Source: Hymenobacter polaris
GTDB lineage: Bacteria > Bacteroidota > Bacteroidia > Cytophagales > Hymenobacteraceae
Direction of reading: 5' to 3'
Assembly (NCBI RefSeq): GCF_012927305.1
Contig: NZ_JABBGH010000003.1
Coordinates: forward strand, 1,151,104 to 1,215,103
Length of the DNA: 64,000 nt
A program made the translations under genes and the position numbers. How positions within the stretch are numbered: the stretch's first letter is position 1; every line of letters begins with the position of its first letter. This document shows positions 43,151 to 51,057 of the stretch, one piece after another. The notes under the pieces were generated by a model. The model had not been told where the DNA came from. It saw only the letters and a list, made by a program, of their open reading frames with translations, and did not search any database.

Positions 43151-44104
43151 ATGATGGTAGACAATACGCTTCCGCTGAATGGCCTGCACATTGCCCCAGG
43201 CGAGCGGGTGCTCACGCGGCTGGTTATTTCGAAGCTGCCCTCGGGCACGGTTATCGACGTGCCGGTGCATGTGGTACGGGCCCTGGAGCCTGGTCCAGTA
43301 GTGCTGCTGATGGCCGGCATGCACGGCGACGAAGTGAACGGCGTGGAAACGATTAGGCGGCTGGTGCGGCGCGACTTGCTGCGGCCCACGCGAGGCACCA
43401 TCATCGCCATTCCGATTCTCAACATCTACGGGTTTCTGAATTTCAGCCGCGACGTGCCCGACGGTAAGGACGTGAACCGCTCGTTTCCGGGGCACCCTAG
43501 GGGCTCGCTGGCCAGCCGGGTGGCGCACCGCTTCATGCGCGAGATTATGCCGCTCGTGGACTACGGCATCGACTACCACACCGGCGGGGCGGCCCGGGCC
43601 AACTTCCCGCAGCTGCGCTGCGTGCTGGGCCAAGATGCCGAAACCGATGCGCTGGCCACCGCCTTTGCCGCGCCCTTTACCCTGCACGCGCCGCTGCGCC
43701 CCGGCTCGCTGCGCGCCACGGCTCACGAGTTGGGCAAGCGCATCATCGTGTTCGAAACTGGCGAGAGCCTGCGCTTCGACGAGGCGGGCATTGAGGTAGC
43801 CATTGCGGGCACGCTGCGGGTGCTGCACCACCTGGGCATGAGCCCGGCGGGCCCGGTGCCGGCCCAGGCCAGCATTGTGTGCCGCCGCAGCCGCTGGCTA
43901 CGGGCGCGCTTTGCGGGGCTGTTTCGGGCCCACGTGCGGCTGGGCGACTACGTGCAGGAAGGCCAGGTATTTGGCTCGGTGGCCGACCCCTACGGCGAGC
44001 AGGTAGTGCGCCTCGACGCGCCCTGGAGCGGCTACGTCATCGGCCTCAACTACATGCCCGTGGTGCACCAGGGCGACGCGCTGCTGCACCTGGCCAGCGA
44101 GTAG
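43151..44104 (+). CDS. Succinylglutamate desuccinylase/aspartoacylase-family carboxypeptidase
   Basis: 317 residues from the ATG at 43151 (or 43154); the region before it is repeat-derived. Zinc ligands are in MAGMHGDEVNGVE (His and Glu, ~58-70) and YGIDYHTGG (His, ~138), with catalytic Glu in IIVFETGE (~200). NRSFPGHPRG is also typical. Family members cleave acylated amino acids. A gene of this kind next to rimK and rimB recurs in Proteobacteria and Bacteroidota and may trim glutamate additions (inference). A lipoyl-like C-terminal strand region ends with the VVHQGDALLHL motif. Confidence 0.87.
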   Translation: MMVDNTLPLNGLHIAPGERVLTRLVISKLPSGTVIDVPVHVVRALEPGPVVLLMAGMHGDEVNGVETIRRLVRRDLLRPTRGTIIAIPILNIYGFLNFSRDVPDGKDVNRSFPGHPRGSLASRVAHRFMREIMPLVDYGIDYHTGGAARANFPQLRCVLGQDAETDALATAFAAPFTLHAPLRPGSLRATAHELGKRIIVFETGESLRFDEAGIEVAIAGTLRVLHHLGMSPAGPVPAQASIVCRRSRWLRARFAGLFRAHVRLGDYVQEGQVFGSVADPYGEQVVRLDAPWSGYVIGLNYMPVVHQGDALLHLASE

Positions 44105-44115
44105 GGCTCTAGGGC

Positions 44116-45354
44116 TTAGAAGCCAGTGCCCTGGGCGTTGGTGGCAATAACTGGTGGCCCACTGGCCGGGGTGATAGTGCAGCTGCTGAGCGTGACGCCC
44201 GTGGCATTTTGCAGCACCAAGCCGGTAGTAGCACTGATGCTGAGGTGCGAGAGGGTGAGGTTGCGCAGCAGCGAATTGGGCAGGCCCACGAGGCTACCTG
44301 CCGCCTTGGCCCCAGTAGCGGTTAGTTGGTCGATGGTCAGGTCGGTCACGCTGGGCACATCAGTTGGGTAGTTGCTATTAGTGTTGAGAGCGTAGTTGAG
44401 GTCGATAATCAGGGGGTTGGGCACGTTTGTTAGCGTCAGGTTGTGGTAGCTCAGGCCTTGCATCGGGCCCCCTAGGCCGGTTTCCGATTTCAGCCGAATG
44501 CCGTTGGTGGTGCCGATGAAGGTGCAGTTGCTCACCTGCACGTTGCGCACGCCCGACGAGGTTTCGCTGCCGATGCTCAGCCCGTGCCCATTCAGGAAGA
44601 GGCAATTGGTAATCACCACGTTCTGGCAGGGCGTGGCCAGGGCGCCACTGACCCGGCCGCCCTTGAGGGCGATGTTATCGTCGCCAGTATCGATGCGGCA
44701 GCCAGTGATAGTCACGCCGTCGCAGTTGGCCGGGTCGATGCCGTCGGTGTTGGGCGAGGTGGCGGGCGCCTTAATCTTGACGTTGGTAATCACTACGTGC
44801 TGACATTGGCTAGGTACTACGTGAAAGGAGGGCGAGTTAGTGAGCGTGAGGCCCGTCACGGTCAGGTTCTGGCACCCTGCGATGCCGATAAGGCGCGGGC
44901 GCACCAAGGCGCTGTTGGCCTGGAAAGCCGCCCACCACGCCGCGCCATTGCCATCGATGGTGCCTGCGCCGGTCAGGGCCACGTCGTGCAGGCCGGAGCC
45001 AGCGGGGCTATTCAGCAAGTTCAGCACCTTGCCGCCCACTACAAAGTCACTCATGGTCGGCGAAGCCAACAGCGTCGCCAACGAGTCGAGCTGCAGTGTC
45101 ACGGCGCTGCGCACGTAAACGGGGCCGCTGGTGTAGGTACCCGGCCGCAGCACCAGCGTGCCCCCGCCGGCCGCGGCGCACGAGTCGATGGCTTGCTGCA
45201 GCGGAGCGGCTTGGTTGCTGCCATCGGCCCGCAGGCGTAGGTAGGCGGTGTGGGGTGGAAGCGGGTTGGCTGAGGCAGCTGGTGCTACCGAGGAGCGGGT
45301 GCAGCTAGCGGCTGCCAATGCCACCAAAAAAAATAGTGCAAAAGGCGTTTCCAT
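44116..45354 (-). CDS. Exported glycoside hydrolase family 28 (polygalacturonase-like)
   Basis: 412 residues from the ATG at 45352-45354; a start ten residues upstream is possible. Lipoprotein-like signal (FALFFLVALAAASC, then TRSS). Parallel beta-helix with catalytic motifs SPNTDGIDPANCDGVTITGC (NTD), DTGDDNIALKGG (DD), NGHGLSIGSE (GHG) and NGIRLKSETG (RLK). It would cleave galacturonan or a related polymer at the surface or in the periplasm. No pectin-utilisation cluster is adjacent. Divergent from the OmpH-like gene. Confidence 0.88.
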   Translation of the reverse strand: METPFALFFLVALAAASCTRSSVAPAASANPLPPHTAYLRLRADGSNQAAPLQQAIDSCAAAGGGTLVLRPGTYTSGPVYVRSAVTLQLDSLATLLASPTMSDFVVGGKVLNLLNSPAGSGLHDVALTGAGTIDGNGAAWWAAFQANSALVRPRLIGIAGCQNLTVTGLTLTNSPSFHVVPSQCQHVVITNVKIKAPATSPNTDGIDPANCDGVTITGCRIDTGDDNIALKGGRVSGALATPCQNVVITNCLFLNGHGLSIGSETSSGVRNVQVSNCTFIGTTNGIRLKSETGLGGPMQGLSYHNLTLTNVPNPLIIDLNYALNTNSNYPTDVPSVTDLTIDQLTATGAKAAGSLVGLPNSLLRNLTLSHLSISATTGLVLQNATGVTLSSCTITPASGPPVIATNAQGTGF

Positions 45355-45410
45355 GCTGCTAGATACCACCGCGCTTGTGAGCAAGATATGAGCCGGTTGC
45401 TACTAGCTGC

Positions 45411-45418
45411 TACCTTTG
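45411..45418 (+). promoter_or_regulatory. -7 box TACCTTTG, leaderless arrangement
   Basis: Perfect TAnnTTTG ending 4 bases before the ATG at 45423. Confidence 0.55.
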
Positions 45419-45422
45419 CCGC

Positions 45423-46124
45423 ATGATGAAAAATCCTGCCCAATTGCTTTTTAATGCCGTGCTGCTGATTGCGGTAGCCGTGTTGTATTTCCTGCATTTC
45501 CGCCAGCCAGTGGCAACCGCGCCGGTAGCTGCCGCCGCGCCCATCGAAGCCCCGGCCCTTGACGCGCCCGCCGCCGATACGGCCGCCAGCACCCCGGCTA
45601 CCACGGCCGCTGCCGAAGCTCCCGCGCCGGCCGTAGCCGCGGCGCCCGCCGGCCCGGCCCCCGCCGCCGGGGCCATCGTGTATGTAGAAATGGCCAAGCT
45701 GGTAGAGGGCTACCAGGGCGCCAAGGATGCCCGCCGCTCGTTTGAGGCCAAGGCCAAGGGCTGGCAAAGCCAGAACCAGGCGCTGGAAACCAGCTTCCGC
45801 TCGGCCGTGGAGCAGTACCAGAAAACTGCCGCCAGCCTCACCCCCGAGCAGCGTGCCGCCGCCGAGCAAAAGCTACAGGAGCAGCAGCAGCGCAGCGGCG
45901 TAGAGCAGCAAAAGATTCAGGCCCAGGCCCAGGAAGCCGACGCCAGGCTCACCCAGCAAGTGCTGGAAAGCGTGAGCAAAAAGATGGAAGCCTACGGTAA
46001 AAGCCACGGCTACAAGCTGATTCTCACCGCCACACCCAGCGGCGCCGTCGCCTACGGCCAAACCGGCCTCAACGTAACGGCCCCGGTGCTGAGCTACCTG
46101 AACGCGGAGTACCGCCGTAAATAG
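45423..46124 (+). CDS. OmpH/Skp-family protein
   Basis: 233 residues. A membrane-spanning or signal segment at ~9-26 (LFNAVLLIAVAVLYFL) is followed by an Ala/Pro-rich linker (~30-85). The Skp-like core starts IVYVEMAKLVEGYQGAKDAR and contains a long coiled coil rich in Gln/Ala (EQRAAAEQKLQEQQQRSGVE), ending ILTATPSGAVAYGQTGLNVT. Skp/OmpH proteins are periplasmic chaperones for outer-membrane proteins. The extended Ala/Pro linker suggests this one stays anchored to the inner membrane. Confidence 0.85.
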   Translation: MMKNPAQLLFNAVLLIAVAVLYFLHFRQPVATAPVAAAAPIEAPALDAPAADTAASTPATTAAAEAPAPAVAAAPAGPAPAAGAIVYVEMAKLVEGYQGAKDARRSFEAKAKGWQSQNQALETSFRSAVEQYQKTAASLTPEQRAAAEQKLQEQQQRSGVEQQKIQAQAQEADARLTQQVLESVSKKMEAYGKSHGYKLILTATPSGAVAYGQTGLNVTAPVLSYLNAEYRRK

Positions 46125-46331
46125 GACCGCAGATTTAACGGATTCAACGGATTTCGCCGATACGCTGGCTGCGCCAGCTGGCTACGCGAATGGGAGCACG
46201 AGCTTAGCTTGAATTCCTTCTCCATCCTCCCTAGGGTGTATGAAGCGAATAAAGCCGCTCTCCCATTCGCGTAGCCAGCTGGCGCAGCCAGCGTATCGGC
46301 GAAATCCGTTGAATCCGTTAAATCTGCGGTC
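46125..46331. repeat. Dispersed repeat family B, perfect 72-bp inverted pair
   Basis: 46125-46196 and 46260-46331 are exact reverse complements (outer ends GACCGCAGATTTAACGGATT and AATCCGTTAAATCTGCGGTC). They enclose 63 bases that include CCCTAGGG. The left arm starts one base after the OmpH-like stop, and the right arm ends at the stop of the next, convergent gene. No coding content inside. Confidence 0.9.
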
Positions 46332-47387
46332 TTACTCGGCGCCCGCGTCGGCGGCGCCTTCGGCCCCGCCGGGCGCGGTAGAGTCTATTTCTAGCACTAC
46401 TTTGCCCAGCTGCTGGCTGGCGTCGAGGTAGCGCAGGGCCTGCTCGCCTTCTTCCAGCGCGAAAATTTTGTCTACTACCGGCACTAGTTGCTGGTCGGTA
46501 ACCAGCTGCAGCATGGCATCGAAGTCCTGGTAGCTGCCCATGCTGGAGCCCAGCAAATCGAGCTGCTTCCAAAACACCTTGCCTGGCACTAGACCGTTGA
46601 TAGGCCCTAGGGTGCCGCCGTAGCTCACGATGCGCCCGCCGGGGGCCGCGGCGTCCACCAACTGGTTGTAGGCCTCGCCGCCCGCACTCTCGATAATGAC
46701 GTCGAAGCCGCCGCCCGCCTGTTGGGTCAGGGTTTTCACCCATTTCTCGGTGTTGTAGTTGATGCCGCCCTTCAGGCCGATACCCAGGCCTAAGGCACGG
46801 TTCAGCTTGTCGTCGCTGCCCGAGGTAACCCACACGTCGGCCCCGCGGGCCACGCAAAACTGGGCCGCCAGCAGCGCCACCCCGCCCCCAATGCCTGCCA
46901 CCAGCACCCGCTCGCCAGCCTGCACCCGCGCCCGCCCAAAGGCTGCCCGGTAGGCCGTGAGGCCACCCAGCGGCAGGGCCGCTGCCTGCTCCCAACTCAA
47001 AAAATCGGGTTTCTGACGCAGGGCGTGGGCCGGCATCACAATGTACTCGGCAAAGGTGCCGGGGTCGGGCATGCCCAGTACCCGGAAGTCGGGGCCTTGC
47101 ACGCGCTCGTTGTCGCCCCAAGCCAGGGCGGGGTAAATGATAACGCCCGCGCCTAGCTGCCAGCCCGTTACGCCCTCGCCCAGGGCGGCCACTTCGCCGC
47201 TACCGTCGGCCCCTAGGGTGCAGGGTAGCTTCAGGCCCGCGTACTGGCCCTTCTGAATCCAGACGTCGCGGTGGTTGAGGGCGGCGGCGCGCAGGCGTAC
47301 CAATACCTCGCCGGGGCCGGGCTGGGGAGTAGGAATTTCGCGCACCACGGCGGGCTGGTGCGGGGCGTCTTGCTGCAAGGCGAGCAT
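46332..47387 (-). CDS. Quinone oxidoreductase-like zinc-binding dehydrogenase
   Basis: 351 residues. MDR fold: PQPGPGEVLVRLRAAALNHR (~21), LGADGSGEVAALGEGV (~58), AALPLGGLTAYRAAF (~135) and AGIGGGVALLAAQF (~164, nucleotide-binding). Structural zinc cysteines are not evident, so it is closer to quinone oxidoreductase/alkene reductase branches than classic alcohol dehydrogenases. It uses NAD(P)H on an unknown substrate. Its stop codon abuts the repeat's right arm. Confidence 0.85.
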   Translation of the reverse strand: MLALQQDAPHQPAVVREIPTPQPGPGEVLVRLRAAALNHRDVWIQKGQYAGLKLPCTLGADGSGEVAALGEGVTGWQLGAGVIIYPALAWGDNERVQGPDFRVLGMPDPGTFAEYIVMPAHALRQKPDFLSWEQAAALPLGGLTAYRAAFGRARVQAGERVLVAGIGGGVALLAAQFCVARGADVWVTSGSDDKLNRALGLGIGLKGGINYNTEKWVKTLTQQAGGGFDVIIESAGGEAYNQLVDAAAPGGRIVSYGGTLGPINGLVPGKVFWKQLDLLGSSMGSYQDFDAMLQLVTDQQLVPVVDKIFALEEGEQALRYLDASQQLGKVVLEIDSTAPGGAEGAADAGAE

Positions 47388-47523
47388 AAAAGCAGGGTTA
47401 GTAGTGGAAATGGAGGCTGATAACCACCAACTGCGCGTTTTGCTTTCGGGCAGCGCAATTCGCCCTGCAAAGGAATCAAAAAATATAAAGCTCAGGCGCC
47501 AGCTTTTAACGCAACGACCAGCC

Positions 47524-48369
47524 CTAGGCCGCGCGCCGCAGCGAAGCCATCACCGCCGGCCCGGCCAGCAGCAGGCCCACGGCCAGCCCGCCCAAGTGAG
47601 CACTGTTGTCGATATTGCCCGTGATGCCCGAAAGCAAGTTGCTCAGAATGAGGTAGCCCACCAGCCCCAGCATGGCCCGGCGGTCGTACTTGTCAAGCAC
47701 AATCTGCCGGCTCAGCAGCAAGGCCAGCATCAGCCCATACAGCCCAAAAATGGCCCCGCTGGCCCCCGTCGAGTTGATGCCGCCCGCGTGGTACCACAGC
47801 GTGGCCAGGCAGCCGCCCACGCCGCTGGCCAGGTAGGCCGCCAGCAGCCGGCCACCGCCGGTGCGAGCCTCCAGCAGCAGCCCCAGCAGCCATAGGCTGG
47901 CCATATTGAGCAGCAAGTGGGTGATGCCGCCATGCACAAACAGGCTGGTAACTAAGCGCCAAGGTTGGCCATGCAGCGTGAGCGAGCTGACGTTGGAGCC
48001 CCAGCGCACTAGCTCGTGGCCGGTGGGCGCGGTGGCCGACACGCCGCTCAGCGTCATGGCCAGCCACACCAGCAGATTGAGGTCGATGAGCAGCGGCACC
48101 GCCCAGTACTGGCGCGTGGGCCAAAACAAGCCGCGCGCCAGCTGGCCTAGCGTCTGCAGCCAGGTTTCGGCGGGGGCCTCGGCCGGCGGCGGGGTGGGGC
48201 TAGGCGGGGCGGCTACCTCGGGCAGTAGCTGGCGGCGCTGCAGCTCGGCCACGGCCGCTGCCACTACGGCTGGCGGGTAGCCGCTGCCCGCGCGGGCCAG
48301 GTACAGCAGCTCGGCATCGGGGCGCTGGGCGAAGTGCGCGGCGGCCGCCTCGGGGGTTGATAAATCCAT
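47524..48369 (-). CDS. Rhomboid family intramembrane serine protease
   Basis: 281 residues. A ~45-residue N-terminal module (DAELLYLARAGSGYPPAVVA, then AAVAELQRRQ) precedes a Pro-rich linker and six or so helices. Catalytic Ser is in GASGAIFGLYG (~203-213) and His in NSAHLGGLAVG (~256); the HGGITHLLLNM loop (~146) is typical. It cleaves membrane proteins. The N-terminal module is shared with the next gene upstream. The stop TAG lies inside CCCTAGGCC. Confidence 0.9.
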   Translation of the reverse strand: MDLSTPEAAAAHFAQRPDAELLYLARAGSGYPPAVVAAAVAELQRRQLLPEVAAPPSPTPPPAEAPAETWLQTLGQLARGLFWPTRQYWAVPLLIDLNLLVWLAMTLSGVSATAPTGHELVRWGSNVSSLTLHGQPWRLVTSLFVHGGITHLLLNMASLWLLGLLLEARTGGGRLLAAYLASGVGGCLATLWYHAGGINSTGASGAIFGLYGLMLALLLSRQIVLDKYDRRAMLGLVGYLILSNLLSGITGNIDNSAHLGGLAVGLLLAGPAVMASLRRAA

Positions 48370-48489
48370 GCGCTAGGGTAACCGCGCGAGGTGGGTAGTG
48401 GGTTCGGCGGCCGGCTTGCCCTAGGGCTGCCCGCCGCCCGGCTAGCCGCCGCCAGCGCTACCAGCCGCCGCGAAGGCTGCGGCAAGTAA

Positions 48490-49455
48490 CTACCTGGCTT
48501 GCAAGGTAGTTATTTCGTAGGCGCGGCCCGTGACGGGCGAAACTGCGGCCAGGTCGGCCATCCAGGCTTGCACATCCCCCGTGCGGTTGACCAACTCTTT
48601 GTCCGTCAAAAAACCTTTGTTGGCCAGCAAGTCGGGCAGCCGGGCCAGGATGTGCTGCTGGCTGCTGGCCACCTTGCCCATCAGTTCATACTGCTCTTGC
48701 AGCCGCGGGCCAAACTTGTAGCCGTACATGGCACCCTTGTTCCAGGCCCGCCAGTTTTCGCGCGCCAGCAGCGCCTGGCTGGCAAAGGCGGCTCCGGCCT
48801 TGCCCTGGTCGGCCAGCTGGGTGAGGTATTCCGACTGGGTTTCGGCTACCCAAAAGCGCCGGCTCATCTCCCGGAACTGCCGCAAGGGCTGGGCGTCTGC
48901 TTTTTCGGCGGCCGGTACTTTGGCCAACTGCTTGTCAACTAATGCTGTGATATTATACTCCGGCATGGCCGTAGTAGCCACCGCGTCGAGCTTCAGCGCA
49001 TCGGGCGTCAGCCGGGCGGCGGCTCGCTTGGCCTCCGCCTGGGCTGCCCGCTCGTGCGCCGCCGACCAGCGGTATACCCCGAACCCGGCCGCTACGGCTA
49101 GTAAAATAAGCAGCGGTACCAGCCAGGGGCGCCGCCGGGCGGGCTCATCCAGGTAAGTGGCGGGGTAGTCCAGGGCCGGCGGCGGGGCAAAGGGCGCCGG
49201 CGTGGCGTAAACTGGGGCGGCCGGCGGGGTGGGCGCCGCGTTAGCCAGGGCGCTGGTGGTGGCAGCGGTGGCTGCAGCCTCGGCGGCATCTGGCATCGCC
49301 GCCGAAGACGATACTCTAGGGTCCTCGGCGGCGCGACGGGCCAGTTCGCGGCGGGCGGCCTCTACTAGCGCGGGCTGGTAAAGCTGCGGGTTATCAACAA
49401 AAAACTGCAGCTCGGCGTCAGTTTTGGTAAGCAGGGCGTCGGAAGGAGCGGACAT
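48490..49455 (-). CDS. Membrane protein with rhomboid-like N-terminal module
   Basis: 321 residues from the ATG at 49453-49455; an earlier start would add 41 low-quality residues. The first ~40 residues (DAELQFFVDNPQLYQPALVE, then AARRELARRA) resemble the rhomboid neighbour's N-terminus. A long Ala/Pro-rich linker leads to one transmembrane helix (PWLVPLLILLAVAAGFGVYR). The C-terminal ~180 residues are helical and soluble (RFWVAETQSEYLTQLADQGK, ...). No known domain. It may be a partner or substrate of the rhomboid protease (inference). Confidence 0.65.
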   Translation of the reverse strand: MSAPSDALLTKTDAELQFFVDNPQLYQPALVEAARRELARRAAEDPRVSSSAAMPDAAEAAATAATTSALANAAPTPPAAPVYATPAPFAPPPALDYPATYLDEPARRRPWLVPLLILLAVAAGFGVYRWSAAHERAAQAEAKRAAARLTPDALKLDAVATTAMPEYNITALVDKQLAKVPAAEKADAQPLRQFREMSRRFWVAETQSEYLTQLADQGKAGAAFASQALLARENWRAWNKGAMYGYKFGPRLQEQYELMGKVASSQQHILARLPDLLANKGFLTDKELVNRTGDVQAWMADLAAVSPVTGRAYEITTLQAR

Positions 49456-49587
49456 TGGGAAAAGGGTAGGCCAACCGGCAAGCGCCGGCGCACGAGCCCC
49501 CAAGTTGCGCCAGAAAACCGAAACCCAACCACCCGCCGCACCCTGCGTACACCCAGGCATCATTTCTTCCTTCACCATTCCTTTCCC

Positions 49588-49875
49588 ATGCCTACCACCC
49601 GCCCCGAAAAAGAACAGGCTACCGAGTCCATCCAGTCGGACGACTACCAGCCCCTAGGCCGCCAGGAGGCCCCCACTAGCCGCGAAGCCCTTTACGGCGG
49701 CAACGCCGACGATAACTCGGGCAGCGGTGGCAACGCCAGCCCGGCCAACCCCGACGCGCAAAAAGAAGTCCTCAACGACAAAGGCGACGAGCACAGTGGC
49801 AGCATTACGGGCGCGGGCGTCAGCGGCGGCACAGGCAGCAGCGGCGGCACCAGCATCGGCGAGGTAACGCTTTAA
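49588..49875 (+). CDS. Acidic disordered protein 1
   Basis: 95 residues, almost free of hydrophobic residues: Gly/Ser/Asn/Asp/Glu-rich (NADDNSGSGGNASPANPDAQ, ... TGAGVSGGTGSSGGTSIGEV). No signal peptide, no helix-forming pattern, so intrinsically disordered. ATG at 49588. Two similar proteins follow (101 and 162 residues). Such hydrophilin-like proteins are often stress-induced, but no motif proves it here. Confidence 0.6.
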   Translation: MPTTRPEKEQATESIQSDDYQPLGRQEAPTSREALYGGNADDNSGSGGNASPANPDAQKEVLNDKGDEHSGSITGAGVSGGTGSSGGTSIGEVTL

Positions 49876-50002
49876 TTTTATTAAATATGTAAATGTGCAA
49901 ATGTGAAGAATGAGAAAATAGCCACATCGGCTTTGGTGCCTACCCATTCCTTCCTATCATTTTTCACATTTCTACATCCACTAATTTTCACATTAAGCTA
50001 AT

Positions 50003-50308
50003 ATGGTTTCCCCCAATCCCGCCCCCGACTCGGGCCGCCCCGGCCCCATTGAAGAAGACAAAACCGCTAGCACCGCCGGTCCCATCACCAACCAGCAGGC
50101 CGCTACCGACCGCGACCAGAACGCCAGCGGCAACCCCGAAACCGTGAGCCAGACCGACCTGGCTAGCAGCGACGGCGCCGGCATCCGCGGCGACTACGGC
50201 GACGCCGACCAAACCAACGGCCTGGAAGGCGGCGAGCAGCAGCCCACCGACGCCGCACCCGACCGCGCCGACCAAAACCCCACCAACGCCGCGCAAGACG
50301 GTGCGTAG
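50003..50308 (+). CDS. Acidic disordered protein 2
   Basis: 101 residues of the same hydrophilic composition as the previous gene: DSGRPGPIEEDKTASTAGPI, ... DQNASGNPETVSQTDLASSD. No hydrophobic core, no cysteine. It converges on the third member over a bidirectional terminator. The 100 bases upstream are AT-rich with repeated TTCACAT/ATGTGAA words that might bind a regulator. Confidence 0.6.
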   Translation: MVSPNPAPDSGRPGPIEEDKTASTAGPITNQQAATDRDQNASGNPETVSQTDLASSDGAGIRGDYGDADQTNGLEGGEQQPTDAAPDRADQNPTNAAQDGA

Positions 50309-50363
50309 CCTATTGACTTTGTAAGCTGGGCTACACACTGTCGTAGACGGCGAAGTTTTACTC

Positions 50364-50410
50364 AAAAAGGGCGGCCAAGCTGATATTTACTCAGCTTGGC
50401 CGCCCTTTTT
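50364..50410. terminator. Bidirectional terminator
   Basis: AAAAAGGGCGGCCAAGCTGA pairs with TCAGCTTGGCCGCCCTTTTT around a short loop, between convergent disordered-protein genes; A-run and T-run serve each strand. Confidence 0.88.
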
Positions 50411-50430
50411 AGTGCCGTCGGAGGCGGGTG

Positions 50431-50919
50431 TTACTGTGTCTTGTCAGTGGGCGAGGGCGTGTTAAGACCCAAGTTTTTGGTTTGCTCGGGGCTAGGCTGG
50501 TCGTTGCCGCCACCGTCGTAGCCGCCGGTGTAGGGGTTGGCGTCGGTGTCGGTTTGGCAGTCGTCGTGGCTTTCGCGGCCACCGCTGCCGCCCAGGCCGC
50601 CGCGGTAGCCGCTTTGTTCGTAGCCGCGGTCCTCATCGCCGTTGTCGGCGGCGCGACCTTGGCCCTGGCCTTGCCCCACGTCGCCAGCGGAGTCATTGGC
50701 GGCGCTTTGCTGGCGCTGTTGGTCGAACTGGGAGCCTAGGGGCTGGTTTACTTGCTGGCCGGCCGTGGCGGGGTCCTGGTCTTTATGGGTTTCGGCAATC
50801 ACCGGCGACATATCCCGCGAGTCGTCGCGCGCGGAAGTTTCGGGGCTTTGGTCGGCGCCCAGCTGGGCCGGGTCGGTGGGCTGAGAGTGGTCGGGGGTAG
50901 GCTGGTTGGCAGTGGCCAT
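50431..50919 (-). CDS. Acidic disordered protein 3
   Basis: 162 residues, Gln/Asp/Gly/Asn-rich (NQPTPDHSQPTDPAQLGADQ, ... GDVGQGQGQGRAADNGDEDR). It shares composition and T/S-P, D-Q motifs with the two genes on its left and looks like a distant family member. The opposite strand is also open and would give a hydrophobic protein; I prefer this strand because of the composition match and the shared terminator at 50364. Function unknown; a desiccation or osmotic role is only a guess. Confidence 0.55.
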   Translation of the reverse strand: MATANQPTPDHSQPTDPAQLGADQSPETSARDDSRDMSPVIAETHKDQDPATAGQQVNQPLGSQFDQQRQQSAANDSAGDVGQGQGQGRAADNGDEDRGYEQSGYRGGLGGSGGRESHDDCQTDTDANPYTGGYDGGGNDQPSPEQTKNLGLNTPSPTDKTQ

Positions 50920-51057
50920 GAGCGAGGGGAGGGGGAAAAGGTACCCGTGGCTATACCCCGGCCAAGGGCGGAAGGTTGGGCCCGGCCAGCGCCCCTAGGG
51001 GTGTCAGGCGGGCTTTTGGCGGCCGGTAGCTGAAAGCGGCCCGGCAGTCCGTTCTTT

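Noticed and set aside
50428..50739. Hydrophobic open frame opposite disordered protein 3
   Set aside because: It looks like membrane helices (Val/Ala/Gly) but is the expected reverse of Asp/Gln/Gly codons; the opposite strand matches its neighbours in composition and shares their terminator.
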